A DNA stretch of 64,000 nt from Heliopora coerulea (lineage: Eukaryota; Cnidaria; Anthozoa; Scleralcyonacea; Helioporidae): contig JASJOG010000156.1 in NCBI GenBank assembly GCA_030142905.1, positions 186,001 to 250,000 on the forward strand, written 5' to 3'. Both the position numbers and the translations under genes were made by a program. Numbering within the stretch: the stretch's first letter is position 1; each line of letters opens with the position of its first letter. Below the pieces are notes generated by a model. The model was not told the origin of the DNA. It made no database searches and was given only the letters and a program-made list of their open reading frames with translations. Of the stretch, positions 24,975-37,131 are shown one piece after another.

Positions 24975-27900
24975 CTACCTGTCTGTGTACTGACCTATCT
25001 GACTGTACGCCAACTTACCAGCGTGTCTACCACTACCTGTCAGCCTATTTGCCTGTCGTCCTTTGCTCGTCTGACTGACTGCCCAAATATCATCACTTAC
25101 GGAATCGCTGTTCTTTGCCAATTTTCGGGTGAAATAGAACCACTCGAACGCCAAAGCAATAAAACCCAACAGTACACCCCCTGCTACCAACAAATAAACT
25201 CCGATAACATCTGCCAACTGGACGGTAACCACCAAGGATGTTGTCGTAGATTTAACTCCACAAGTGCCTTTTTGAACGAACCACTCCGATTTCAGCTTGT
25301 CGAGAAAGCCGTTCTCTCGAAGTTTCAATATCTCATTTGATATAGCATCTTTATATGGTGAGTGCAAAGGCAATCCAATGCCGTACCCCAAAGGGGAGAA
25401 CAGATCGTTTAAAATGAAGGTATTGCACGGGTCTTGGTTGATAACATATTCCAGAACTGCGGAATCCCAAATAAAGGCATAATCACCTTCTTGGACCTTG
25501 GCCAAACCTTGAGCAGAGGATTCCTTCGTAAAGCAACGTGACATCAGATGATTAGTGAAATTGTGAGTAATTTTATGGAATACGAAGTTTCATTAAAGAG
25601 GATCAATTAAAAGACAATCAATCGTCTCTTTTTCAACTCTGAAGATGACCACCGCTGAGGCCGTCAAAACATCAGTCAACCAACAATCTTTCTCACGACT
25701 ACACTAACCTGGACAATCTGCCATCACCAACGTGTAATGTTTAAACAGTTCCGGTGAATTCATCAAATACGAGCGCTCTTCTTATTAAATTTAATCTCTT
25801 TGCAGCAAGACCTTCGACCTTCCTGTTTCCACAAGATCGCTTTATCGTGCGCAAAGGATTATGGTTAAATGAGGATTGCGCGCAAAGGATTATGGCTAAA
25901 CGTGTAAATCTCCATTTTTTTTCTGTCCTTCTGACCGTAATCGTAAAATAAAGATTACGGGGGTGAGCGGCACAGTGGTAGTGCACGTGTCTCTCACCAC
26001 TATGACTAGGGTTTGTGTCCGGCTCCGTGCAGTTATCTGATTAAAGTTACCTTGGTCATATGTGAGAAAAGTCATCAATTTGTCTCTACCAAATCATCCT
26101 AGGTTTTCTCCAAGTACTCCAATTTCCTCCTGTAGTAACACTGGACCCATGAGGGATGGTCCTTACTGGACCTCTAGGGAGAACAGCTCAGGTAGCTGAT
26201 AGGGTTATCCAGTATAAATAAAGGTACTTTATGCCCAGCTGAGAATTTTTAAATGTAAACCCACGATCAATGAGAACTTGAAAACATTTTAAAAATAAGA
26301 TGTTTAAAATGTCCTCAAGTTGTACTTGATGATGGGTTTATATTTAAAAATCCTCCGCATTAATCTTTATTGTGCAGTTACGTTTTCCGCCCTGAAAATC
26401 GACAGGTAAGATTATTATCTTAATTGTCTTTCTCACGATGCTTCTTCCTGACGACTGTTATTCACACCAGTTACCTCTGCATATGACAGTCATTTCTGTC
26501 GCTTCAATTATTCCCACCCCTGTCAATACTATATCTAACAATATCTACCAAACAAGATTATCTTGGTAGTAGTAACGTAACCAGCCTCTTACCCCAGGCT
26601 GGGCAAGATCAGAAATATTTCTTCTAAAAGATTTTCTCGTTGAAATCTTTGTTCACCAAATTCAACACAACTTTTGCCCCATCTTTTTCCTCTGTTTTTC
26701 ATTGTTTCGTCATTTTCCCCCTCAATTCTTCCTCATCGTTCTACTTTATTTGCGGCTTGCCCACAGGGGGAAGGCTTGGCTACGCCAGTTCTTTGTCAAT
26801 ACATTTTTCTATACAAGTCACTATCATTCTTGTCACGACAACTTTCAGCCAAAAAATTTCAAATGCTTCTTTTGGTTTGAGATAACACCTACCAGGAGAC
26901 TACCGTCAGACTTCATTTGAGACCACATTTTTTGGTACAGCGGTATGTTAGACGTCTCAAAGAACTGACTTGGCTGACTGCTTTTAACTGTGCCATATTT
27001 GATGGCGGTTTGCGCTGCTAGGTCTTCCACCGTACGAACAGCTATGGCCGACTTGGTGATGGTCAGGAAAGCCGCGAGATTGGCGGTATAAGTTGAAACA
27101 AAGATTGTTCCAGTCATCCACCATACTGCTGCAACAATCTTACCTAAAAAATGAAACATTAGTTTGTTTTGATCAGATTTCCGCGGGTTGATTTAGAGTA
27201 TTTCACCAGAGTAAGCGGTCACAAGGTTACGGGGTTCAACTTCAGACAATGAAGTTTTTTTGAGTAAATAGCTTTTGAGTGTTGCTTTAATTATCTTACA
27301 ACATCTTCTAGTTTTGTTAGCTTGAACACATATCGTTGTTTGATGATTGCTGCAAAAATATCATCAACACTATAAAGACCTTGGCTCAATTGCCCGTCAC
27401 CTGAAATTGCTTTTGGTTGATGATCTGTTCCCTGTCCAAGAAGAGATCCCATTGAAAACCAAGCTGCTTCATCCAAACTCATGTTGTTTTTATTCTCCTC
27501 GAACTCCTCCAACGCTTCATCAGCTAAAAAGAAAGGAAGAATTATAAATCGCAGTGGAATAAATACATAATTCTATGCAAAAGGAAAAATGAGTAAATAT
27601 AGATCAATAGTCAGCCAGAAGAATGAAAAAAAACGAATGCAAAACCGAGTAAATCAACGAAGGAACGAATGAACGAACGAACGAACGAACGAACGAAAGA
27701 AAGAAAGGAAAGAAAGAGTGAAAGAAAGAACGAAAGAAAGAGGAAGGAAGGAAAGAAAAAATGTAAGAGAGAAAGAAAGAATAAAAGAAAGTAAGAAAGA
27801 AAGAAAGAACAAAAGAAAGGAAGAAAGAAAGAAAGGAAGAAAGAAAGAAAGGAAGAAAGAAAGGAAGAAAGAAAGAAAGGAAGGAAGAAAGAACGAACGA

Positions 27901-30900
27901 GCAAGCGAATAAACTAACGAACGAACAAACGGACGAACGGAAGATCTATAAATACATATAATGAACATTATCGTGGAAATAAAATTTAAAACCAAGTCAT
28001 ACTTAAATTGCTTTCGTCGGTTTGCGCTGTTTGTCCATAGTAACCATAGGGGCTAAGTTTGCTGCAAACATGGATAAGGAAACCAACATACATTGTACTG
28101 CAGAACAACAGAAACCAAACATCATTGGTAAATGGATCCATGAAGGCCAACAGTCCCTTTTCACTGGTCTTCGTTTTCATAATGACAGTAAGACCGAGGT
28201 CAATGTAAGGTATAGTGAAGTCAATTGCTTCTTGTCTAATGGAACTGATGGTGAAGGCGGCCACTGCCATATCGGCTTGCTGGAAATAAAATCCACGTTT
28301 TATTAAAACTTTGGAAAACTATCGAACATTGCTGGATCTACTGTCAACCGTAGCGGACTTAAGATCATCCGACAGAGGCGGCTCACAACGTTTGACTGAG
28401 GTTGCTTGGCAAGGGGAGATGTCAATGTGGGTGCCACTATCGACAAATATATTGAGCTGACTACGTCATTAAATCGTCTCCTATAGTGCTCCATTTTCGT
28501 TTCTTGGAGTGACTTCACGTTCCATTCTGATGACCTCACACCTTCGCTTGAAACTTGAGTTTTTTCTCATTTAAGTTCCCGCAGTTTATCTATTTTCAGC
28601 TGCTAACTAATAAGCACGGAAAAAGAAAATACCTTCCACCATCAAACTGACCGAAAAAACTCAGACAAACTGGCAAATTAAATCGGATTACAAAATTTAT
28701 AGATGGCAATCGGAGCGATTAAAAGACGAAAAGGAACTAACATGTTTCATTTTGCATTTCGGGGTACGACCCTTTTAGAACTTCTGATCAGGGAAGTTGA
28801 TCATACTTTTCCAGACTACTTTCAAAATACCTGTCTGAACAACTTGTTAGATATCAGAACATCTTACCTCAGTAATAAGTTCGTTTACCATGCCGTCCCA
28901 TTTTTGTGTATCTGCATTTTTGCCACCAAATTTTCCGTCGTAAGATCCATGGAGGACGTAGTTAAACCCAAGTTCCTTGGCAAGTTGCTCCAACATGTCC
29001 ATGCAGTATCCTTCCCATAAATCATTGCCAGTGTAGTTACCCAATTTCTTCATCGTAAACGGGGGCTCCTAGAACACAAACACGATCGCATGACATTTGT
29101 AAGATCTGTTCGGAAAGAATGTTTAAATATGGTTAACATTGGCATGTTAAGTAACGTATTTTAAATATGAGACACTAGCACAAGACATGAAATTCTAGAA
29201 AAACGGAAAATAAATTCTCGGTTATCAACTTAATTACTTTCTCTGAAAAGTTGACGGTTTGATGTTGACTTAGTTGTTTTAATATTTCAATACAAAGAAC
29301 AGAGAGTTGTGATTAAAGTAGCTGTAAAAGTTAATGAACTCATACGAGTGGAAAGCTCTTGTTGACCAAGAAAGCCAGGCATAAGCCTGACAGTTAAACT
29401 TGGAGAAAAGCTATTGTGGGCTACAGCATAAAATGCTTTGGTGGACCATATAAAGTTAACCTTCAGTAATAAAAAACAAAACGCAAAGACTTATTTCGTT
29501 TAATATATTGGTTTTTCGGCTTAGTTTGCTATCCTCGTTAGGAGTGGTGGTACGCTGGTCTTTTGAGCCGTTCTATAACGTCTGGTTCTACTACCAACTC
29601 TGTGTGCTCACAAATCTATCATTAAACATAAGGCCTGTTATAACCGTTTCACATCCACGAGTTTATCCTTACGGTGATCGTGACAATTTTCAGAGTTTTA
29701 TTCTTCAGTGAGATTGAAGAAGTTTTAGGAATTGATGAGCTGCCTCCCAACCAAACGACGTCGGAAGCATTCACTGACAAACCACTCGAATTATCCCAAT
29801 ATGCAACCTTGAAAATAGACAATTACAGGACGCTTTAACATTTACATTTAAATGTAGTTTTACGTGTCACAGTTATACATTAGCTAGATCTTTAATAAGG
29901 CTGTCAGTTTACGTTTAATTTGGTGTACGTTTAAACGGACATTTCAAAAACGTTTAAACGTTTAAACTTTTAAGCGTTGGAAAATAAAGTTCCAAAATTT
30001 CAAATTATTCTATTTCTTTTCAAGATACAATGAACATTAAATAGCTTCAGAATTTGGTAATTTTACTCCAAAAAAATCAACATGTTGACGTTGTCTGGAA
30101 GCAGACAACTTCTCTTATTATTTACTGTATTGTCTGCCGTCGAAAACACTCTATGACGGATAGCTTTTCAAACCACAAAACTATGACCGATCGCTTTTCA
30201 AACTTTGAAGTCAGTTAAGCGGACATGATTAACAGTAAACGGTTAAATGCATAGCCATTTACTGAACGGATATTGATATGGCGAAACGTTTAAACATTTA
30301 ACCGTGACAGCGCTAATCTTAAATATTTCTGGACTTTAGGAACTAACAAGGTCGAAATATCTTTTTCTAATTTGGAGGTAATTTTTGGACTGAAGTAAAT
30401 TCTTACCTTTTTAAATCCAGCATTTTGAAGGTTAACAAAATCGTAAGCTTGGTACAGCACACTGCCTTCATTTGTGAACTGTATTGGATGAAGTTTGCCA
30501 GTCAGCTGCACCTATAACACGAGAGGGACGATAAATACAAATATAAAGTCAGCATATAAACATAAATCAGTCAATGATATAAAAACAGGCTACTGCGTAG
30601 ACAGTCTTAAATAACTTAAAAAGTTCAATTGTTGGTAACTGCCATGACTGGTCGTAAAGATTTTTAATGTTTCGAGCAAACGCCATTTTTCAGAGAAAGA
30701 AATGTGTTTTATGCTAAACATAGAACATTTTGTGATGTCACTATAAACATAAATCATTTTGTGGTTCAGAGATTTCAGCGGGTAAGTATATGCAAAGTAA
30801 CAAACAAAGAACGTACAGCTTTCATCTTGTCTAACAGAATCTTGCCATCAGCCCACTGGGTAACACTATCTTGTTGACATGGCACACAGGACATGTTCGA

Positions 30901-33900
30901 TGGAGTTAGACTAATTCCATCCCCAGCCATGTTGTGTAAAGCAGTCGCCAAGATCCACACAGCATCATAAACTTTATACGAATAGACCTTGAATTAAAAA
31001 CAAAACATTCCTTCAAATATTAAGTTGCATGTGTCAGTGGTAAGTCCTTAACCAAGAACGCACCAACTAGGCAGGTGGTGCCAAAATTGTGCTGCCATTT
31101 CTTGAGCTGTGTTATGATCTAGTGTGCTGTGTCATCCAGTTGTGGACTGTACTGCCGCGAAAAAAGTTGCTTTATAAATTACGTCATACCATGTTGAACT
31201 GTTGTGAGCTAAACAGGCTCATGTGAGCCAAATACGTAGCGAGTTAATACGCTCATCCCATGTTGCGCTAAACTGCGTGAGTGTACCAAGGCCCCAGTGT
31301 ACTGCGCTGCGTTAGGTTTTGCTAAACTGTCGATTGCAGGAATGTGGTGTGTCGGGCAGTATGGTACGCTGGACTGACGTGAGCTAAGCTGTAATGTGGT
31401 GGAGTGAAATGGGCTGCGGCGAGCTGAGCTGAGTCGTCTGATACACTGGGCTGTGGTGTGTAGTGGAGTGCCGGGCTGTTGTGTGCTGACCTGTGGTGTG
31501 TTGGTGTTTGGTGTGTAGACCTAAGGTGAGATGTGGCGAGTTGACCTGTTGTTTAACCTGCTGGTTTGTTCTGCTCAGTAAAGTCATTTTATGTCCAGTG
31601 ATGAGACGAGGAACTTCTAAGAGATCCAGTGACAGTCGTCATTTCTTGATTTTGTTCTAATGCAGTAGAGAGTCTAAGCTTGACTGGGCTACCACAAAAA
31701 GTACGACCTGTAAGTTTGCGAACTCAGTTAATTCAACATAAAGTGATCTCCTTACACTGACAGGTAGTTTCCCTCCGTTGTTTACCCAGTTTGTTTCAAA
31801 ATTCGCTCGGTCTTTGATATGCGCAGACGATGGAAAAATACCCAGAATCCCTTGGATATGTGTTGGAGGTCCGACAGTGGTGTTGTAGAGGTTCGGCTGG
31901 TGCACGAGAAACAGAAATAAAATCATTACTTAGAAAAAAACAGTTCTGTAGAACGCAGGCTTGAAAATGAGAACGACGGTTATAAAAAAAGATGGACTAC
32001 TTGAATAACACACCACGCGTGGTACAGATACTAAAGTCAAAATACACAGTTCCTGTGCAATATCAATTGAAAAAGTGTTCTTTGTGGAGCTCATATTGCT
32101 ACATGATTTTTTAAGTCATGTCGGCATGATTAGAAGATGCAGTGAGTGGTGTCACACTTAAGTTAAAAAATAATTCGAGCGTTGTTTGGATTTAATGAGT
32201 AACTCAATGTCAGCAATTTTTCTTGAAAATAACTGCGCAGTTTTACTTTATTTCACGTGATTGTAGAATAGTTAAAATAGAAGTAGGATTTCAGGAATAA
32301 GAGAGAGCAACACCGCAAGTTTGGAGTTCTACATTAAAAGTGAATCTTGAAATTGAATCTTGAAAGTTTCTGAGTGTGATCTTTACGCTGCATTATCATC
32401 AACTTTCGAAATGTGAAAACAAAAAATTCACGCTGGCCATCTTGGTCTACTAAAGGAGTACTTCCCGGTAAACTTTAGGTTGATTTCACCCCCAATGTTC
32501 CCCTCCCACCCCATACATCCCAAAACATTAAACATACTCCGCACATACCTCGGTTGCTATGGCATCGCTCACTATCCAAACCCACTCACTAGACAACATT
32601 CCCAAGGACAATGCAACATCAAATATTTGTTTTGCGTACTTTCCAGGACAGTTGAGGATCACGATACGGACGTCAAGAGATCGGATAGACAACAGAGGAT
32701 CACTGAAGTCAATGAGGGACACGTTCTCAAGAGCGGGGAAGGTCTCTGTTTTCACCACTGAGATTTTTCTTTCGAAGGAAGACTGGCGAATATGTTCAAG
32801 TGAAATGGCACCTGGAAAGTACGGAATACGTTTAAAGTGAACAATTGAAAAACGAAAGAGAAAATGCTGTGCCATAATTTTTAAAAACAAAGAACTAACT
32901 TAATGGCTTCACCAAGTGTGCTGTAAGACACGTTCGTAACATTTGATAATTCATCTTAGGTCAGCTAGATTTCAACTAAACCATATATAACTATTAACCT
33001 TTTAACGCCAGAATTTTTGTTTTTTTGTTCATTGTTCTCTCTTTGTTTTTCCATTGTTCTCTCACTTGTTCTTTTGTTCTTGGGTGTCCGACATATCGTA
33101 CACTGGGCGTTAAAGGGTTAAACTTAGAATTAAAACAATCCGTATTAACCACAGTGGCAGAACTACAATGTCTGGACGATCCACTATTTTTGGTATAGTC
33201 CAGATCAACACTAAACCAATGAAGCAATATGGTTATTGATACGTGGGGAGCCTTTAAGGTCATCTAAACCAGGATCTTTCATAATATAGCCCAATGATAT
33301 AAAACAGGCTTACAAACTACATGGACCTTACCTACAACCTTTAATTCTATGGTTCATTTTTAATAAATACCAAACAACGTGGTCATCGCACCCACAACTT
33401 TTGATACATCAGTTCAATACCATATACTTGCTAAACTATAAGATCACTAATTAATAATCTTCGCTTCAATGGTTCAATACTAGTACACGTTAAACCACAC
33501 TGTCATCTTACCCATCTTGTTTGACATTAAACTACAGGGCCATCTAACTAATAAGTTCTGATGCTCCAATTTAACTCCACAAATATCAAACTACAATTAC
33601 ATCTGACTTCTTACTCAAAACGTTTGGTACACTAATCTGACTCTCGATATACAATGAATTCCAGGTCATGGAAACCTCAACATTTGGTATTCTAACCCGA
33701 GCTCTCTTCACATGCAGAGATACATGGCCATTAAACGCACAACCATTTAGTTCTCTGTCCTAAATCTCAACTAATCCACAAACTTTCGTTGTGAATAATT
33801 CACTTACCGTAGTCATCACTTGAAGTCAACATGGCAGCCTTGTTCCACTTGAAATACTCCATCAGTTCCATGATGGCTTCACTTTGGCTATCACCAGAAG

Positions 33901-35680
33901 CACTTGTGCGGATCAGGAAAGGATATTGTTGATAACCAGTAAAAAGTGATGGATCGGTGGCCGCGAAGGAGACCTGGGGAAGACCAATTCCTGAGCATAT
34001 GTAATTGGTTGCTTTGACAGGAGTAGAACGTGTTGGACCAATCACGGCAATCACACCTTTCTCGATTAGATCACATACTAACAAGAAAGCAAGATTTTTA
34101 AATTTTTGTTCTGTGCTTATACCAGTGACGACAAAAAAGTAAATATTTGGTTTGATGTAACGCTTTTATGGGAAGAATAAAAAAAAACATTTTCAGACAA
34201 TCAAAATTTACTTTAGCTTTAAGAAAGTAACTCATTAGGTCCATTTATATGGATCAAATCACACGCACCGTCCATAAGACGCTAACTGGTCCATTCATAC
34301 GAGTAAAAAACCGTGTCATGAGTTAAACACCGGCTCACCTTAGGAGTGAACATCATTTTTGTACTGTTTGTCGGAGTGTACATTATGTAAGAAGCTCTTG
34401 CTGTGACCTACGTTTTGTTTATCTCGTGTAATCGGCTTTATTGTTATTTTTAGGATGTGAAAATTCATGATAGTCTCGATGACAAGACAAAACGTACATT
34501 GTTTTGAAGAAGCCACTTATTTCTTTCATGAGAAAGCTAAAATACGTCTGTCAGTGGAGTTAAATAAAGGGTTTGGATCAAGTAAGTTCAAAAGGTTATT
34601 TTAATTTCAATGTAATCATTAAAATAAATTTTTCGAGGTTAATGGATATGCATCTTTACACAGAGAATGGTTTAAACAATGGAGTATCATTACATGTTTG
34701 TTGAAGTTGCTCGTCCAGGTTACTATAAATTTTGAAATGACCGTTGGCACATAGTGACAGTTTTCTTTAGAGTCAAGGGAAGAGTGTTCGTTAAGTTCGC
34801 ATATTTAAGTGTGCAGCATATGAAATTAAATCTATTAAGTCGAAATGTAGTCGGAATTCCGTACTGGGATTCAAACCCTCTAGGCCTCTTTATCAAAGTA
34901 GCTTTTATTCTGTATTCCAAGGTGTGTCATTTTGATGTTGAAAGTAATATTTTTATCTCTTTAAAGTTTACGTATTAACTATTTAGCAGTACATGTATGC
35001 TCACCGCTATCCACAGTTTCTTTAACATTCAAGGATGTAGTTGTGTTCACGACTCCTTTGAGGATAACTCCACTTAGAATGGAAGGATCGGAATTGACGT
35101 CGGTTATCGCCATGTTAAACGCCAGCTCTGATGCCGAGTACAAACTTCCATCATCTTCATCAAATATCCCTCCTTAAAAAGACAAAATCAAACAATATAA
35201 GCCGCAGGAAGTATGTCTGATTTTGCACTGAAATCAATGTGAATTTCGATGTTCGTTAATACGTAAATGACGGATGTATTACCGAGAGCCAATCCTACAC
35301 AAAAAGACAATATATTTTAAAGTTATACACGAACGTCAAACAGTGGTTATCATTAAAAAACATGGCTGAATGCTAATTTATCCAAAACAACTCACTTCTG
35401 TTTCTCCGTAGCAGATGATGTTCTGCAGTAATTTTCTTAAATATTTGTATTCAATTTGTTACTGTTGATCAGAAGTTTACGTTTTATAACTAAATATTAA
35501 CATTTCGGGATAGTTCTTTTTTCTGTTGTTTGCTTTCGTGTGACATAAGCACAAATTGCTAATCCATTATGATTCACTTTTACGAAAGTTTTACATCAAT
35601 CACGTAATCGTATGAGCGCGTGAAGATGCGTGTGTATATATATATATATATATATACACTTAGTAAGATGAAATTTACTT

Positions 35681-35726
<46 letters not shown>

Positions 35727-35778
35727 GTATATATAAAGAGAGAAAGAGACAGAGACACAGAGACAGAGAGAAAAAAAA

Positions 35779-35826
<48 letters not shown>

Positions 35827-36455
35827 AGAGAGAGAAAGAGAGATAGAGAGAGAGAGAAAATGGTTCAATGCAAGTAAATCTATAGGTAAAAGTTGTGTTA
35901 ACAACAAAAGGAATTACGCCAAAGTCTAGTAATTGAAGACAGTTGAAGTTACAATTATTTCTTTTTCAAAAAAACATGAACTGAGGCTTAATTTTCAGCA
36001 GACAAACTTCAGTCGAAGCTATCTAGTTACATTAACTACTTTAAAAAAAGTTAAGTACTTTTTAAAAAAAAAAGTGTTTCTCGTTATTTTCCTTAGTGCA
36101 TTTTTCTTCTGCTCCACAAATTTTCTTTTCAGTTTGTAGTTCGTTTTTTAGCCAGTAAACTGAAAATTTGCGTTCATAAAACATGAATCTGCACATATAG
36201 TACTTTCAATTCAAAGCCTTTTCCGAGATTTACCGCCTTGGAATACGGGAAACAAACGGGACCCAAAATTTCTCGACAGCGGAGATCTCGGAATGAAGAA
36301 TAACAAGCTCCTTGCAGCAGTGTCCATCGACATAAATACTAACAAGTTGATTGAACTATCATCTTACCAACTGCGATATCTGGAGGAAACATTGACCAAG
36401 AAATGTCGCTCTGGACAATCACCAGAAAGAACGGGAAGAGAAGAGAGTTAAACAT
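24975..36455 (-). CDS. ionotropic glutamate receptor subunit A (NMDA/epsilon-like)
   Basis: A ligand-gated cation channel subunit. Coding exons, minus strand in order: 36455-36368, 35172-35005, 34077-33808, 32811-32549, 31896-31708, 30987-30817, 30511-30407, 29807-29673, 29068-28868, 28279-28003, 27523-27401, 27143-26893, 25523-24975. All have AG/GT borders and matching phases, giving about 929 aa. The start is an ATG followed by a hydrophobic signal peptide (MFNSLLFPFFLVIV). Amino-terminal domain about 30-420; S1 with the ligand-carboxylate arginine near 545 (SSIRQEAIDF); M1; M2 with LLGQG, so glycine near 652 at the Q/R/N-site position; M3 TYTANLAAF near 681; S2 with Asp near 767 in YAFIWDSAVLE, as in GluN1; M4 near 865. 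A strong alternative donor (GATTCC|GTAAGT, about 25096) lies after M4, so the last 36 residues, which run into microsatellite, may not be real and a further exon may be missing. Divergent from gene B. Confidence 0.88.
25639..25690 (+). other. possible decayed Penelope-like terminus (hammerhead-like core)
   Basis: CTGAAGATGA followed by a GC-rich hairpin segment and GTCAAAACATCAGTC resembles the CUGAUGA...GAAAC hammerhead layout that Penelope-like retroelements carry. The core is imperfect and no reverse transcriptase is adjacent. It lies in the last intron of receptor gene A. Confidence 0.25.
25955..26226 (+). mobile_element. tRNA-derived SINE
   Basis: The head has an A-box-like TGAGCGGCACAGTGG (about 25966) and a B-box-like GGTTTGTGTCC about 45 bp downstream. 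The body contains GTTTTCTCCAAGTACTCC and related words that I recognise as typical of invertebrate SINE bodies. The tail is TATAAATAAA. Flanking AAATAAAG words could be a target-site duplication but overlap the tail repeat. It sits in the last intron of gene A, antisense to it. Confidence 0.7.
26241..26355. mobile_element. small imperfect hairpin (MITE-like)
   Basis: Arms of about 50 bp (26241-26291 and 26303-26355) are imperfect reverse complements (GAGAATTTTTAAATGTAAAC against GTTTATATTTAAAAATCCTC). It directly follows the SINE. No coding capacity. Confidence 0.55.
27640..27915. repeat. polypurine GAAA/GAAC microsatellite in receptor A intron
   Basis: About 275 bp of GAAA, GAAC and GGAA repeats lie between exons 10 and 11 of gene A. 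Long open frames on both strands here are low-complexity artefacts. Confidence 0.9.
29895..30320. mobile_element. candidate non-autonomous element with GGCTGTCA ends and GTTTAAAC motifs
   Basis: The left end (GGCTGTCAGTTTACGTTTAA, about 29908) is similar to the reverse complement of the right end (CGTTTAAACATTTAACCGTGACAGC, about 30286-30313). Inside are repeated CGTTTAAAC words and a two-copy repeat of a GCTTTTCAAA word near 30163 and 30193. No target-site duplication was found. It lies in the intron between exons 7 and 8 of gene A. Confidence 0.35.
31040..31620. repeat. cryptically simple GTG/CTG/GAGCT-rich intron
   Basis: The intron between exons 5 and 6 of gene A is built of diffuse, non-periodic repetitions of TGTGCTG, GTGAGCT and GTGGTGTG. 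It has no coding or element signature. Confidence 0.6.
35625..35875. repeat. TA/GTAT and GA microsatellites in receptor A first intron
   Basis: Runs of (TA)n, (GTAT)n and (GA)n sit in the first intron of gene A. Open frames here are low-complexity artefacts. Confidence 0.9.
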
Positions 36456-36953
36456 GACAATTTCATGAGATTTATCATACCAAATGAATACAATCCGACG
36501 TCCCTATTTTCCTTTGCTTTCCGAAACATCCTTAACAGGTTACCGAGGACACCTATACAAATAATTAATATTTAACGAAAGTGGCCCGCTATAACAGCTA
36601 AAAAATTCATGGGGAAACTTTGCAGGTATTTTAGCGATTAAGCTGCACGAGAAATGCCGGTAAATGCCATTAAACTTTTCTCTCCTTCCCCTGATGCATG
36701 TTTTGTCCAATTCATTCCTTACGCACAAAAGCGGTAACTTTATGAGTATGAAACGTAGGACACAAAGTTATGGTTCAATGTAAATTCGGCGTATTCAATA
36801 ACCTGTTTGATTTTAAACCGCAAATTAGCCACCTTTTCCTCCGGAATGGATTGAACTAACCGACTGAAATTTCCTGAAGCTAGCAACGACTAAACTAAGT
36901 TTAGAAGTTCCTAAGCCGAATAAATGAAGGTTAGTAAAGGACAAATCAGATTT

Positions 36954-37131
36954 ATTGTGAAATAAGATTAATGTTATCAGTTCTATACCAAATAAGTTAT
37001 ACTGAAGTAAACTGTACCATCTTTACACAATGTTGTAAAAATTAATTGTGAAATAAGATTAATGTTATCAGTTCTATACCAAATAAGTTATGCTCAAGTA
37101 AACTGTACTATCCTTACACAATGTTGTAAAC
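36954..37131. repeat. 91-bp tandem duplication
   Basis: A unit starting ATTGTGAAATAAGATTAATG occurs at 36954 and again at 37045 with only a few differences (for example ATACTGAAG against ATGCTCAAG). It is a recent two-copy tandem duplication inside the divergent intergenic region. Confidence 0.85.

Noticed and set aside
27370..27400. Alternative donor for receptor A exon 11 at 27380 (CAAG|GTCTTT)
   Set aside because: It would add seven residues between SG and KIVAAVWW, a place where other receptors have none. The donor at 27401 (TTTCAG|GTGACG) restores the expected SGKIVAAVWW junction in the same phase.
34860..34900. B-box-like GGTTTGAATCC on the minus strand in receptor A intron
   Set aside because: No A box at a suitable distance and no tail; a single match is not enough to call a tRNA or SINE.
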